Below are positions 10,984-19,193 of a stretch of 64,000 bases of DNA, in pieces (the stretch's first letter is position 1; each line of letters begins with the position of its first letter). Source of the stretch: Spirabiliibacterium pneumoniae (GTDB lineage Bacteria > Pseudomonadota > Gammaproteobacteria > Enterobacterales > Pasteurellaceae); NCBI RefSeq assembly GCF_014884995.1, contig NZ_JABMII010000005.1, positions 78,580 through 142,579 of the forward strand, read 5' to 3'. Made by a program: the position numbers and the translations under genes. A model generated the notes under the pieces. It made no database searches and was not told where the DNA came from. It saw nothing but the letters and a program-made list of their open reading frames with translations.

Positions 10984-11008
10984 ATACCTTACTAATTTAG
11001 TCAACTTT
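10984..11008 (-). promoter_or_regulatory. IscR type 1 binding site upstream of iscR
   Basis: Read on the minus strand, the 25 bases match the published E. coli type 1 IscR box (ATASYYGACTRWWWYAGTCRRSTAT) at 23 positions by eye, including the GACT core and AGT half. It is 39 bases upstream of the iscR start. An overlapping AGTCAA/TTGACT inverted repeat extends to about 11018. Autorepression of the isc operon by holo-IscR is the expected role. Confidence 0.8.
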
Positions 11009-11054
11009 AAACTTGACTATTTTTGTAAGTTTTCAGCGATTATGTTGATAGTGA

Positions 11055-11780
11055 TTACTTTATGCGCTTATCCACCGCACTTAAGATCCCTTGCAAGATG
11101 TTGACTTCATTTTTTTCAAGCCGCGCGCGGTTATAAAGCCGACGCAACTTTTCCATCACCGCCTCATTTTGGATAAACCCTAAAGTGCGGTATGTTCTCT
11201 CGCTGTGGGCAAGCAAATGTTCAACTTCCGACACGCTAGCATAGCCCGCACTCGACAGCCGTGTTTTCAATGCCTTGTGCGTTGCGCTGAGATACGCCAT
11301 GCGCACCTCATAACACACCAACTGCACCGCCATCGCCAAATTGAGAGAAGCATAATCAGGGTTGGCGGGAATATTGACATGATAGTGGCATTTGAGCAAT
11401 TCCTCATTGGTCAAACCCACACGCTCACGCCCAAACACCAGCGCAACCGCACTTTGCTCATACTTAGACAGCTCATTAATGGTTAACTGTGCACCCTCGC
11501 GCGGGGTCACCAATGTGCTTTGCAAATGGCGCAATCTCGCACTCGATCCCATCACCAGTGAACAATCGCCAATGGCCTCATCAAAGCTAGCTACAATCTT
11601 GACCTGCTCAAGCACATCTTTCGCACCTGCGGCCAGCGCAAATGCTTGCTCATCTAGCGTGCAACTGGGGTTAACCAGCACCAACTGCGCTAGCCCCATC
11701 GTTTTCATCGCGCGCGCCACCGAACCGACATTGCCACTGTGAGAAGGCGCCACCAATACAATGCGAATATTGTTTAACAT
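11055..11780 (-). CDS. trmJ: tRNA (cytidine/uridine-2'-O)-methyltransferase TrmJ
   Basis: SPOUT-class methyltransferase modifying the ribose at position 32 of several tRNAs. It carries the SpoU motifs: RIVLVAPSHSGNVGSVARAM at the N terminus, VALVFGRERVGLTNEEL in the middle and NPDYASLNLAMAVQL as the knot-forming motif 3. Two starts are possible; the ATG at 11780 (MLNNIRIVL) matches the family N terminus better than the one at 11792. Neither has a clear ribosome site. The gene immediately precedes iscR, an arrangement conserved in enterobacteria. Confidence 0.95.
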   Translation of the reverse strand: MLNNIRIVLVAPSHSGNVGSVARAMKTMGLAQLVLVNPSCTLDEQAFALAAGAKDVLEQVKIVASFDEAIGDCSLVMGSSARLRHLQSTLVTPREGAQLTINELSKYEQSAVALVFGRERVGLTNEELLKCHYHVNIPANPDYASLNLAMAVQLVCYEVRMAYLSATHKALKTRLSSAGYASVSEVEHLLAHSERTYRTLGFIQNEAVMEKLRRLYNRARLEKNEVNILQGILSAVDKRIK

Positions 11781-11933
11781 AACTGTATTCATTTAAATAA
11801 GAGGTCTGAATTGTACCCTCTGCGGATGGCAAGGGCAATCTTTCTTGGATTTTTTACACCGCGGGCGTTAATGGATTGTTTTGTGTAGAACACAGTGATA
11901 ATCTAGCGTTATCAAAAACTTCAAGGAGATGTT

Positions 11934-12311
11934 ATGAAAAAATGGATGATGCTCTGCCTGTGTTTATTCGCTTTGCCTGCTTGGGCAAGCAAATGGCATT
12001 ACATTGCAGACACAGTGACAGGAGATAAAATTTATATCAATATGCAGCGCAGCAACGTATTGACTGACCGCGTGTGGGTGAAGGTGAATTTCAAAAAACC
12101 ACGTAATGATCTCGGCGATCAAAAAGGCATCACCCATTTATTGATGGAATATCAATACTCTTGCGAAAAGTGGACCATCGCCAACCGCCAAACCTTAATT
12201 TATGGCAAACATAACAAAAAAATTGGCCAAGAAACCAACAAAAAACCACAAACTCAGCCAATGCCCGACACAGCGAAAGACGGCATTTTAAAAACGATTT
12301 GTCGCAAATAA
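11934..12311 (+). CDS. Secreted small protein resembling the surface-adhesin E family
   Basis: A 125-residue exported protein. The first about 18 residues are a signal peptide (MKKWMMLCLCLFALPAWAS), with AWA the probable cleavage motif. The mature part has the pattern of the Haemophilus protein E family: an early W-Y-I/V aspartate segment, a central VWVKVNFKKP strand, a YQYSC segment with one cysteine, and a second cysteine near the end (KTICRK), likely forming a disulfide. Family assignment is from pattern recall, not a search. A good ribosome site AAGGAG precedes the ATG, and the gene has its own terminator. Confidence 0.72.
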   Translation: MKKWMMLCLCLFALPAWASKWHYIADTVTGDKIYINMQRSNVLTDRVWVKVNFKKPRNDLGDQKGITHLLMEYQYSCEKWTIANRQTLIYGKHNKKIGQETNKKPQTQPMPDTAKDGILKTICRK

Positions 12312-12324
12312 AAGTGCGGTCAAT

Positions 12325-12349
12325 ACCCGAGCCGAGGCTCGGGTTTTTT
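12325..12349 (+). terminator. Intrinsic terminator of the small secreted protein gene
   Basis: ACCCGAGC and GCTCGGGT form an 8-base-pair stem around CGAG, followed by a run of six Ts on the plus strand. It abuts the end of the convergent copA. Confidence 0.9.
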
Positions 12350-12350
12350 A

Positions 12351-15008
12351 TTACGGTTTAAAACGTAACAAGCGGTTGGCATTGGTGACCACCGTGACCG
12401 ACGAGAGTGCCATCGCGGCAGCGGCAAACACAGGGCTGAGCATAATCCCCCAAATGGGATACAAAACTCCCATCGCAATCGGGATGCCTAAGCTGTTATA
12501 AATAAACGCCCCACAGAGATTTTGCTTGATGTTGCGCATGGTGGCGTTGGACAACTGCAATACATCACTGACCGCACTTATGCTTGGGTGCATGAGCGTT
12601 AAGCCTGCGGTTTCAATGGCAATGTCGCTGCCTTGTGCAATGGCAATGCTGACATCAGCGCGCGCCAGCGCTGGCGCGTCATTAATTCCATCACCCACCA
12701 TCGCCACTTTATGCCCATGCTGCTGCAATTGGGCAATCTCATTGGCTTTCCCCTCTGGCAGCACATCGGCAATCACCTCATCAATGCCCAGCTCACGCGC
12801 CATTGCAGTGGCAGTGGAATGGCTGTCGCCAGTTAACATGACTGTTTTGATCCCCATCGAATGTAAGCGCGCAATTGCGCTCACGCTGTCTGTACGCAGA
12901 GAATCTTTGAGCACAAAAAAGCCTTGCAACGCACTATCGAGAGCCAAAAAGACAACGGTTCCCCCTTGCTCACGCACCTGTTGTGCGCGCGCTGCAAAAT
13001 CCGTCAGCGCCACATTGTGTTGTGCCATCAATGCTGCATTACCAAGCAACACGGATTTACCCTTCACCACGCCAGATATTCCCATGCCTTTGTGCGTGTG
13101 AAATGCTTGCACATCTGGAAATGTGCTATGCGCTAAGCGCGCATCATTTAAAAACGCATAGGCTAAAGGGTGATTAGCAGCCTGCTCCAGCACCGCCGCA
13201 AGGGTGAAAAGTGCGGTCTTATCCTGCGTGTGCGTGACAATATCGGTAATCATCGGCTTGCCCTGCGTGAGCGTGCCTGTTTTGTCAAACACGACGGTAT
13301 CCACATTAGCGGCATTTTGCAATGCTTGCGCATCTCGCACTAATATGCCAAGCTGTGCCGCGCGAGCCACAGCGGCGATGACCGACATGGGCGTAGCCAG
13401 CCCTAATGCGCACGGGCAGGCGATAATTAACACGCTGGTAAACACCACTAGCGCCTGTGCTAGATTGGGTGATTGCGGTAACACCAGCCACAACACCAAC
13501 GCGAGCAATGCCAGTAAAAACACGGTAGGCACAAATACAGCGGCCACTTTATCTGCTAACTGTGCAATTTTCGGCTTACTGCTTTGCGCTTGTTTAACCA
13601 ACCGAATGATATTGGCCAGCAGCGTGCCCTCGCCCACATCACGCGCAACAACATCAACGCCGCCGTTGTCAACTAAGGTGCCTGCACGCACCACATCACC
13701 TTGCGTTTTGTGTATCTGCAACGGCTCACCAGTGAGCATCGCTTCATCAAGCCACGCCTCGCCGCGCTCAACCACGCCGTCAACGGGCACTTTATCTCCC
13801 GTTTTCAGGCGCAGTTTCATGCCCGATTTCACTTGCGCTAAAGCAACCCACTGCTCGCCTTCCGGTGTGATTAACCGCACTTTGTCTGGTGTGAGATCCA
13901 ATAATTTATTCAGCGCTTGTGAAGAATGCTGCTTGGCTTTGGCCTCAAATAATTTTCCTAAACTAACCAATCCAATAATCATCAAGCTGGCTTCAAAATA
14001 GAGATGCCGAGCGTGTGCGGGATAAAAATCAGGAAACATCACCACCGACATAGAAAACAGCCACGCTGTGCCTGTCCCGAGCGCAACTAACGTATCCATC
14101 GTGGCATTGCCATGGCGCAAATTATTCAGTGCATTGCGATAAAAATGCCCACCGCTGTAAACCATTACAGCCAAACACACTAATCCCACCGCGAACCAAA
14201 TGCCACGCGAAGGCGTATCAACCTCCATTCCAGCCCAAAAGCCCCACAGCATTAAAGCCCCCCCCAAGCTTAACGCAAGCACGGCCTGACGTTTGCGCGA
14301 TTGAATTTCTTCGGCATAGCGTTGCGCATTTTTAGTACGCAAAGCATCACCACTTTCCACCTGCTCAGCGTGATAGCCCGCCTGTTGCACAGCATTAATC
14401 AATGTCTGCACATCGGCTTCGCCTGCAACCTGTGCTGTGGCATCGGCAAGATTAACTTGCACAGCATCGACACCTTCAACCGCACTTAAGGCTTTTTCCA
14501 CCTTAGCCACGCACGCAGCGCAGCTTAAGCCACCGAGTGCAAGAGCTGTATTATAGGCGATATTTTTCACAGGTTCAGGGCTATCAGGGCGTGCTAACAC
14601 CCCTTCAGGCTTTGGGGGCCGCGCCCCCTCAGACTTTTTTGCGCCAAAACCTGCCTGTTCAATCACGCCGATCACCTCATCGGCATCATTCGGGGCAAAC
14701 ACCGACAGTGCAGTTTTGCTGATCGTGTAAATGAGGCTTGCATCATAAGCATGCAGTGCTTTTTCCACACTGGCAATGCAATGCCCGCAATTTAGCCCCG
14801 TGAGCGCCAATTCATAAGCAGGTGCATCAGCAATTTTCGCCTCATAGCCAGCATCGAACACTGCCCTAATCACCTTTTCACTGGGCACATCATCACGCAA
14901 TTGTGCAAAAGTGAGGTTAACTTTGCACTCGCCGTCCAGCGCACTCAGCACTTTACACACATTGGCTACACAGTGCTGACACGACAATCCTGACAGGGCA
15001 TAAATCAT
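12351..15008 (-). CDS. copA: Copper-exporting P1B-type ATPase CopA
   Basis: Pumps Cu(I) out across the inner membrane using ATP. The 885-residue protein has three N-terminal heavy-metal domains with CxxC at 10-13, 74-77 and 163-166; E. coli CopA has two, so this is a longer sensor region. The second domain (GLNCGHC) and first (GLSCQHC) are less canonical than the third (GLSCAAC). The transmembrane metal site CPC is at 531-533, the TGE motif near 426-428 and the phosphorylated Asp575 in DKTGTLT. A proline-rich linker separates domains 2 and 3. It is divergent from cueR and controlled from a shared promoter. Confidence 0.97.
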   Translation of the reverse strand: MIYALSGLSCQHCVANVCKVLSALDGECKVNLTFAQLRDDVPSEKVIRAVFDAGYEAKIADAPAYELALTGLNCGHCIASVEKALHAYDASLIYTISKTALSVFAPNDADEVIGVIEQAGFGAKKSEGARPPKPEGVLARPDSPEPVKNIAYNTALALGGLSCAACVAKVEKALSAVEGVDAVQVNLADATAQVAGEADVQTLINAVQQAGYHAEQVESGDALRTKNAQRYAEEIQSRKRQAVLALSLGGALMLWGFWAGMEVDTPSRGIWFAVGLVCLAVMVYSGGHFYRNALNNLRHGNATMDTLVALGTGTAWLFSMSVVMFPDFYPAHARHLYFEASLMIIGLVSLGKLFEAKAKQHSSQALNKLLDLTPDKVRLITPEGEQWVALAQVKSGMKLRLKTGDKVPVDGVVERGEAWLDEAMLTGEPLQIHKTQGDVVRAGTLVDNGGVDVVARDVGEGTLLANIIRLVKQAQSSKPKIAQLADKVAAVFVPTVFLLALLALVLWLVLPQSPNLAQALVVFTSVLIIACPCALGLATPMSVIAAVARAAQLGILVRDAQALQNAANVDTVVFDKTGTLTQGKPMITDIVTHTQDKTALFTLAAVLEQAANHPLAYAFLNDARLAHSTFPDVQAFHTHKGMGISGVVKGKSVLLGNAALMAQHNVALTDFAARAQQVREQGGTVVFLALDSALQGFFVLKDSLRTDSVSAIARLHSMGIKTVMLTGDSHSTATAMARELGIDEVIADVLPEGKANEIAQLQQHGHKVAMVGDGINDAPALARADVSIAIAQGSDIAIETAGLTLMHPSISAVSDVLQLSNATMRNIKQNLCGAFIYNSLGIPIAMGVLYPIWGIMLSPVFAAAAMALSSVTVVTNANRLLRFKP

Positions 15009-15045
15009 AGAAACTCCTTATTTTATCTTTTTGCTATTTTGTACT

Positions 15046-15076
15046 AGAATAAACCTTTCCCTTACTGGAAGGTCAA
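15046..15076 (-). promoter_or_regulatory. CueR-controlled copA promoter with 19-base spacer
   Basis: On the minus strand, -35 TTGACC (15076-15071) and -10 TATTCT (15051-15046) are separated by 19 bases. This stretched spacer is the hallmark of MerR-family activation. The spacer holds the dyad ACCTTTCC/GGAAGGT centred near 15063, close to the E. coli copA operator. It drives copA and probably also autoregulates the divergent cueR. Confidence 0.9.
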
Positions 15077-15082
15077 GTACAA

Positions 15083-15481
15083 ATGCAAATTAACCATGTG
15101 GCAGCACTAACTGGCTTAAATGCCAAAACCATCCGCTTTTATGAACAAAAAGGGTTGATTGACGCCCCCGTGCGCAGCGCTAATGGCTATAGACAATACA
15201 GCAACGCACACATCGCGCAATTACAGTTTTTAAAACGTACCCGTGAGGCGGGCTTCAACTTGCACGAAGCAAAAGAATTATTACTATTATGGCTTGATCC
15301 ACAGCGCAAAAGCTGCGAGGTGAAAGCCAAAACACAAGAAAAAATTGAACTAATTGATGCTCAGATTGCCAAATTGCAAGAAGTGAAGTATCAACTCCAG
15401 CAGCTGGTGGACATCTGCCCAGATGATGAGCACAGCAACTGCCCGATTATTGATTCGTTCTCAAAAAAAACCGCACTTTAA
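15083..15481 (+). CDS. cueR: Cu(I)-responsive MerR-family regulator CueR
   Basis: Activates copA when it binds Cu(I). The 132-residue protein has the MerR winged helix-turn-helix at 1-70 (VAALTGLNAKTIRFYEQKGL), a coiled-coil dimerisation helix at about 80-110, and metal-binding cysteines at exactly 112 and 120, the positions used by E. coli CueR. An additional Cys78 is present. The absence of the extra cysteine patterns of ZntR and MerR makes a copper sensor the best call. It is divergent from copA with 74 bases between starts. Confidence 0.94.
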   Translation: MQINHVAALTGLNAKTIRFYEQKGLIDAPVRSANGYRQYSNAHIAQLQFLKRTREAGFNLHEAKELLLLWLDPQRKSCEVKAKTQEKIELIDAQIAKLQEVKYQLQQLVDICPDDEHSNCPIIDSFSKKTAL

Positions 15482-15506
15482 ACGTGCGGTAATTTTATTT
15501 GATGAT
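15480..15506. terminator. Hairpin between cueR and sspB
   Basis: ACCGCAC (15480-15486) and GTGCGGT (15494-15500) form a stem around a TTTAAAC loop, followed by AATTTT on the plus strand and preceded by A8 that gives a T run on the minus strand. Made from an uptake signal, it serves the convergent ends of both genes and overlaps the cueR stop. Confidence 0.7.
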
Positions 15507-15923
15507 TTTCAAATGCCCAGCATCCTTGCGCTTGGCTTTTTTCGGCGGATCAACCGCCTCAGTGAAATCATTGGGTTGATCTGTGGTGATGGTGGATGCC
15601 GATTGATAAGCTTCTTCGTCTTCAAACAACACGCCATCGCCATTTTCACGGGCATAAATCGCCATTGCCGCACCCAATGGCACCACAATCTCTTGCGGCA
15701 CGCCACGAAAGCGAGCAGAAAATTGGATGCGCTCATTACCGAGCAACAAATTGCCACAAGCAGAAGGCGCAATGTTCAGCACAATCTGCCCATCGCGCAC
15801 AAAATCCTGTGGCACTTTCGTATTTGGATAAAGCGCATTGACCACCAAATAAGGCGTGAGATCGTTATCTAAAAACCAATCATAATAGGCTCTTAGTAAG
15901 TAAGGACGTTTCGCACTACTCAT
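15495..15923 (-). CDS. sspB: ClpXP adaptor SspB
   Basis: Specificity adaptor that delivers ssrA-tagged proteins to the ClpXP protease. The 142-residue protein begins with the conserved RPYLLRAYYDWFLDNDLTPY and contains the GNLLLGNERIQFSARFRG core of the substrate-binding fold; its basic C-terminal tail (KKAKRKDAGHLKIIK) corresponds to the ClpX-binding tail. It follows sspA by two bases, so the two are cotranscribed. Confidence 0.96.
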   Translation of the reverse strand: MSSAKRPYLLRAYYDWFLDNDLTPYLVVNALYPNTKVPQDFVRDGQIVLNIAPSACGNLLLGNERIQFSARFRGVPQEIVVPLGAAMAIYARENGDGVLFEDEEAYQSASTITTDQPNDFTEAVDPPKKAKRKDAGHLKIIK

Positions 15924-15925
15924 GA

Positions 15926-16558
15926 TTATTTCTCAACAATTTTAACGGGGCCTGATTTGATCGAGGCAATAAAACTTGGACGCGTGAAAACGCGTTCCAT
16001 ATAACCTTTAATCGCTTTACTGCCTGCGCCTGTGAATTTAATGCCTTGCTCTTGCAAATAATATAAAATCGGTGCGATATAACAATCCACCAAGCTAAAT
16101 ACATCACTCAAAAAAAATGGCTTTTGAGAAAAGATTGGGCCAAAAGAGAGAATCTCATCACGCAGTTGGGTTAAAATGACTTTTTTCTCCGCGTCCTCTT
16201 CGCATTTATCCGCACTTTCAATCATACTAAACCAATCTTGTTCGATCCGGTGCATCATCAAACGGGATTTTGCGCGATCAACAGGATAAACAGGCATCAA
16301 CGGTGGGTGAGGAAAACGCTCATCGAGGTATTCCAAGATAATGCGCGGTTTATATAAAACCAAATCGCGATCAACTAAGGTTGGCAACTCACCATTGGTT
16401 CCCAATTCAAGAAAATCTTCATTCAAACTATTTGGCGCGATCAACTCTTTCTCATGAGGAACTTCCTTTTCAGCTAATACCATTTTCACTTGGTGCGAAC
16501 CAAGATCCGTCTCACCAAAAAAAAGGGTAATAATTGAACGTTTATTTGCTGCTATCAT
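15926..16558 (-). CDS. sspA: Stringent starvation protein A
   Basis: RNA-polymerase-associated protein with a glutathione-S-transferase fold that lacks transferase activity and alters transcription during starvation. About 210 residues; the N-terminal thioredoxin-like half (ITLFFGETDLGSHQVKMVLAEKEV) is followed by the helical half with the PPLMPVYPVDRAKSRLM segment that includes the conserved PHPP surface. The ATG at 16558 follows GGAG; the frame stays open six codons further. It is the first gene of the sspAB pair. Confidence 0.96.
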   Translation of the reverse strand: MIAANKRSIITLFFGETDLGSHQVKMVLAEKEVPHEKELIAPNSLNEDFLELGTNGELPTLVDRDLVLYKPRIILEYLDERFPHPPLMPVYPVDRAKSRLMMHRIEQDWFSMIESADKCEEDAEKKVILTQLRDEILSFGPIFSQKPFFLSDVFSLVDCYIAPILYYLQEQGIKFTGAGSKAIKGYMERVFTRPSFIASIKSGPVKIVEK

Positions 16559-16702
16559 TCTTATACTCCGCACCAATGTGCTACTTAGATGTTTAAACTC
16601 TTCATATAGAAAGGAAATCAGTTACAGTGCGTTATTATATCACATTTTCTCAGACGTTTTGTAAAAATAATAATAAGCAACTTCAGTGCATTGATTTAAA
16701 AA

Positions 16703-16738
16703 GAAAAAAAACCTTTATCCCAAAGGATAAAGGTTTTC
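16703..16738 (-). terminator. Intrinsic terminator of the repeat lipoprotein gene
   Basis: AAAACCTTTATCC and GGATAAAGGTTTT form a 13-base-pair stem around CAAA. On the minus strand it runs into a T tract of at least seven, just after the lipoprotein stop. Confidence 0.92.
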
Positions 16739-16757
16739 AATAACCAACAGATTTTAA

Positions 16758-17537
16758 TTATTTATTACTTTCTGTTGCGCCATCCAGCATTTTTTTCGCT
16801 TCATCCGCTTTTTGTGAAACGGCATCCGCAACGCCTTTAGCACTTTCTTTGATTTCTTGTGCTGCAGCATCTGCTTGTGCTTTTACTTCAGCGCCTTTAC
16901 CCGCTGCTTCTTGTTGCACTTCAGCCGCTTTAGTTGCCGCTTCTGCTTTCACATCAGCCGCTGCTTCTTTAGCTTCCGCTACTTTGTCTGCTACAGCTTC
17001 TTTGGCATCTGCCACTTTTTCAGCTGACGCATTTTTCACATCACTCACTTTATCTAATGCTTCTTGTTTAGCGTCAGAGGCAGCTTCTTTAGCATCAACG
17101 GCTTTATCCGCCACAGCTTCTTTCGCATCTGCCACTTTATCTGCAACAGCAGATTTTGCTTCTTCTAATTTTGCAACCGCGCTATCTTTTGCTTGCTCTG
17201 CTGCTTCTTTTGCTTCAACAGCTTTATCCGCTGCCGCGTCTTTAGCATCAATGGCTGCTTGTTTCACTTCTTCAACTTTGTGGGCGACCGCATCTTTAGT
17301 TTCTTCCACTTTGTTATTCACAGCATCTTTTACTTCCGCTGCTTTTTCAGCTACTGCATCTTTCGCTTCAGCCGCTTTTTCTGCCACAGCGTCTTTTGCT
17401 TCAGTTGCTTTTTCAACAACGGTATCTTTTGCTTGGGCAACGCTATCTTTCACATCCTGTACTTGTTTGTCATCACAGCCTGTTACAGCCAATGCGGTTG
17501 CGCCAAGTAATACGGTTGTTAATAGTAACTTTTTCAT
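16758..17537 (-). CDS. Alanine/lysine-rich repeat lipoprotein
   Basis: A 259-residue protein with a lipoprotein signal (MKKLLLTTVLLGATALAVTGC), the lipidated cysteine being Cys21. The remainder is almost entirely repeats of about 7-11 residues of the type KEAVADKVAEA, rich in Ala, Lys, Glu, Asp and Val and without proline or aromatics. Such a sequence forms a long amphipathic helix, similar to LEA and apolipoprotein-like proteins and to periplasmic coiled-coil lipoproteins. It is likely membrane-anchored, extending into the periplasm. The function is unknown. It has its own promoter and terminator. The long open frame on the opposite strand is a by-product of the repeats. Confidence 0.85.
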   Translation of the reverse strand: MKKLLLTTVLLGATALAVTGCDDKQVQDVKDSVAQAKDTVVEKATEAKDAVAEKAAEAKDAVAEKAAEVKDAVNNKVEETKDAVAHKVEEVKQAAIDAKDAAADKAVEAKEAAEQAKDSAVAKLEEAKSAVADKVADAKEAVADKAVDAKEAASDAKQEALDKVSDVKNASAEKVADAKEAVADKVAEAKEAAADVKAEAATKAAEVQQEAAGKGAEVKAQADAAAQEIKESAKGVADAVSQKADEAKKMLDGATESNK

Positions 17538-17605
17538 TCTAAACTCCTAGATTATTTATCGTCAATTTGTGTAATAAAAAAAGATTTTTTTACACTAGCA
17601 AGTAG

Positions 17606-17633
17606 ATTCTAACGTGTCTACTCGCTACTTCAA
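17606..17633 (-). promoter_or_regulatory. Probable sigma-70 promoter of the repeat lipoprotein
   Basis: On the minus strand, TTGAAG (17633-17628) and TAGAAT (17611-17606) are separated by 16 bases. The start codon lies about 68 bases downstream and is preceded by AGGAGT. Confidence 0.55.
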
Positions 17634-17712
17634 CTATTATTTGTCGTTTTTGCTCAAAATGCAATCAAAAGAATGTAAATAATTCCTATTGTTTGCTAAA
17701 TTTGAATGAAAA

Positions 17713-18537
17713 TTAATCAATTGTCCGTAACAATTCGTTAATGCCAACTTTACCACGAGTTTTGGCGTCCACCTTTTTCACGATAACGGCAGCATACAAG
17801 CTATATTGACCGCACTTTGATGGCAAACTGCCTGAAACAACAACAGAACCTGCTGGTACGCGACCATAATGAATTTCACCCGTTTCGCGATCATAAATCT
17901 TGGTGCTTTGACCAATAAATACACCCATAGAAATGACTGAGCCCTCTTCAACGATCACACCTTCCACAATCTCAGAACGTGCACCGATAAAGCAGTTATC
18001 TTCAATGATGGTTGGATTCGCTTGCAATGGCTCTAACACGCCACCGATGCCCACGCCACCGGATAAATGCACGTTTTTACCAATTTGCGCACATGAGCCA
18101 ACGGTTGCCCATGTGTCCACCATCGTGCCTTCATCCACATATGCGCCGATGTTGACATAAGATGGCATTAAAACAGTATTACGCGCAATAAATGCACCTT
18201 GACGCACAGCTGCAGGTGGCACAACACGGAAACCTTCTCGTTCAAAACGTGCTTGATCGTAGTTGGCAAATTTCATTGGCACTTTGTCGAAATAGCGCGT
18301 TTCATTTCCCTCGACCAACACATTGTCATTGATACGAAAAGAGAGCAATACCGCTTTTTTAAGCCATTGGTTAACCACCCATTCACCGTTAATTTTTTCT
18401 GCCACGCGGCGTTTTCCTGAATCTAAATCCGCAAGCACTTGCGCAACCGCATCACGCAGTTGAGTATCCGCTGTTTTAGGTGAAATTTCCGCACGACGCT
18501 CAAAAGCAGATTCAATGAGGGTTTGTAAATCAGACAT
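17713..18537 (-). CDS. dapD: Tetrahydrodipicolinate N-succinyltransferase
   Basis: Succinylates tetrahydrodipicolinate in the lysine and diaminopimelate pathway, supplying cell-wall diaminopimelate. The 274-residue protein has the N-terminal helical domain and a left-handed beta-helix made of hexapeptide repeats (about 105-240; for example [20 protein letters not shown] and [20 protein letters not shown]). The conserved segment [13 protein letters not shown] is intact. It appears monocistronic, 35 bases upstream of the end of yfgM. Confidence 0.98.
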   Translation of the reverse strand: MSDLQTLIESAFERRAEISPKTADTQLRDAVAQVLADLDSGKRRVAEKINGEWVVNQWLKKAVLLSFRINDNVLVEGNETRYFDKVPMKFANYDQARFEREGFRVVPPAAVRQGAFIARNTVLMPSYVNIGAYVDEGTMVDTWATVGSCAQIGKNVHLSGGVGIGGVLEPLQANPTIIEDNCFIGARSEIVEGVIVEEGSVISMGVFIGQSTKIYDRETGEIHYGRVPAGSVVVSGSLPSKCGQYSLYAAVIVKKVDAKTRGKVGINELLRTID

Positions 18538-18572
18538 AAGGATTCCTTTTATTGTTATGTATTAAAATAAAA

Positions 18573-19190
18573 TTACAGGTTATTTAAGCGCAATTGAATC
18601 AAATCTTTATCCAGTTGATCCAAATTTGGCGTTTTCAGCGCTGCTTCAAACGCTGCCTTCGCTTTTTCTTTATCGCCTAAGCCAAGATAAGCCTCCCCGA
18701 GCAGGCGCTGTTTGACACCATAATAAGCCGCCTCACCCACACCATTGAGGGGACCAATCGCCGCTTCAAATTGTTTGGCTTGCAGCTGCACACTGGCTAA
18801 GCGAATAGCTGCGGTCGCTTTTAGTTCACTATCTTTACTGATTTGCTGCGCTTGTGTTAAGTAGGCTTGTGCTTGCTCAAGTTGATTATGCTCAACCGCA
18901 CTTTTTGCTTGTTCAAATAAGGCAAACACCGCGTAGCTTGAACCTTCATGCTCTTTCACAAACTGTGACAGCAACCCTGCATTATTTTTAGGGTCTTTTT
19001 GATAGGCACTGAGCACTTGTTCATAGTCGTTAGATGCTTCAAGGCGACTATTGAGCTGATAATTTTGCCAATATCGCCAACCTAATACGCTGGCAAACAC
19101 CAAAATCAAGGTCGTGATAATCACTTTGCTGTTTTCTTTCCACCAGCTTTTTAGCTCTTCAACTTGTTGTTCTTCAGTAATATACGACAC
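18573..19190 (-). CDS. yfgM: Ancillary SecYEG translocon subunit YfgM
   Basis: Inner-membrane protein with one N-terminal transmembrane helix (about residues 22-41, VIITTLILVFASVLGWRYW) and a periplasmic tetratricopeptide-like domain; it contacts the Sec translocon and PpiD. At 205 residues it has the usual length, and it directly follows hisS (start three bases from the hisS stop), as in E. coli. BamB, which often comes next, is not here; dapD follows instead. Confidence 0.93.
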   Translation of the reverse strand: MSYITEEQQVEELKSWWKENSKVIITTLILVFASVLGWRYWQNYQLNSRLEASNDYEQVLSAYQKDPKNNAGLLSQFVKEHEGSSYAVFALFEQAKSAVEHNQLEQAQAYLTQAQQISKDSELKATAAIRLASVQLQAKQFEAAIGPLNGVGEAAYYGVKQRLLGEAYLGLGDKEKAKAAFEAALKTPNLDQLDKDLIQLRLNNL

Positions 19191-19193
19191 GCG

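Noticed and set aside
13204..14001. A 265-codon frame opposite copA
   Set aside because: The copA protein is complete and well matched on the other strand; the frame is Ser/Thr/Ala-rich shadow sequence with no start signal.
16849..17550. A 233-codon open frame on the plus strand opposite the repeat lipoprotein
   Set aside because: It is a by-product of the repeated GC-poor codons of the lipoprotein; it has no ribosome site and encodes Ser/Ala/Phe repeats.
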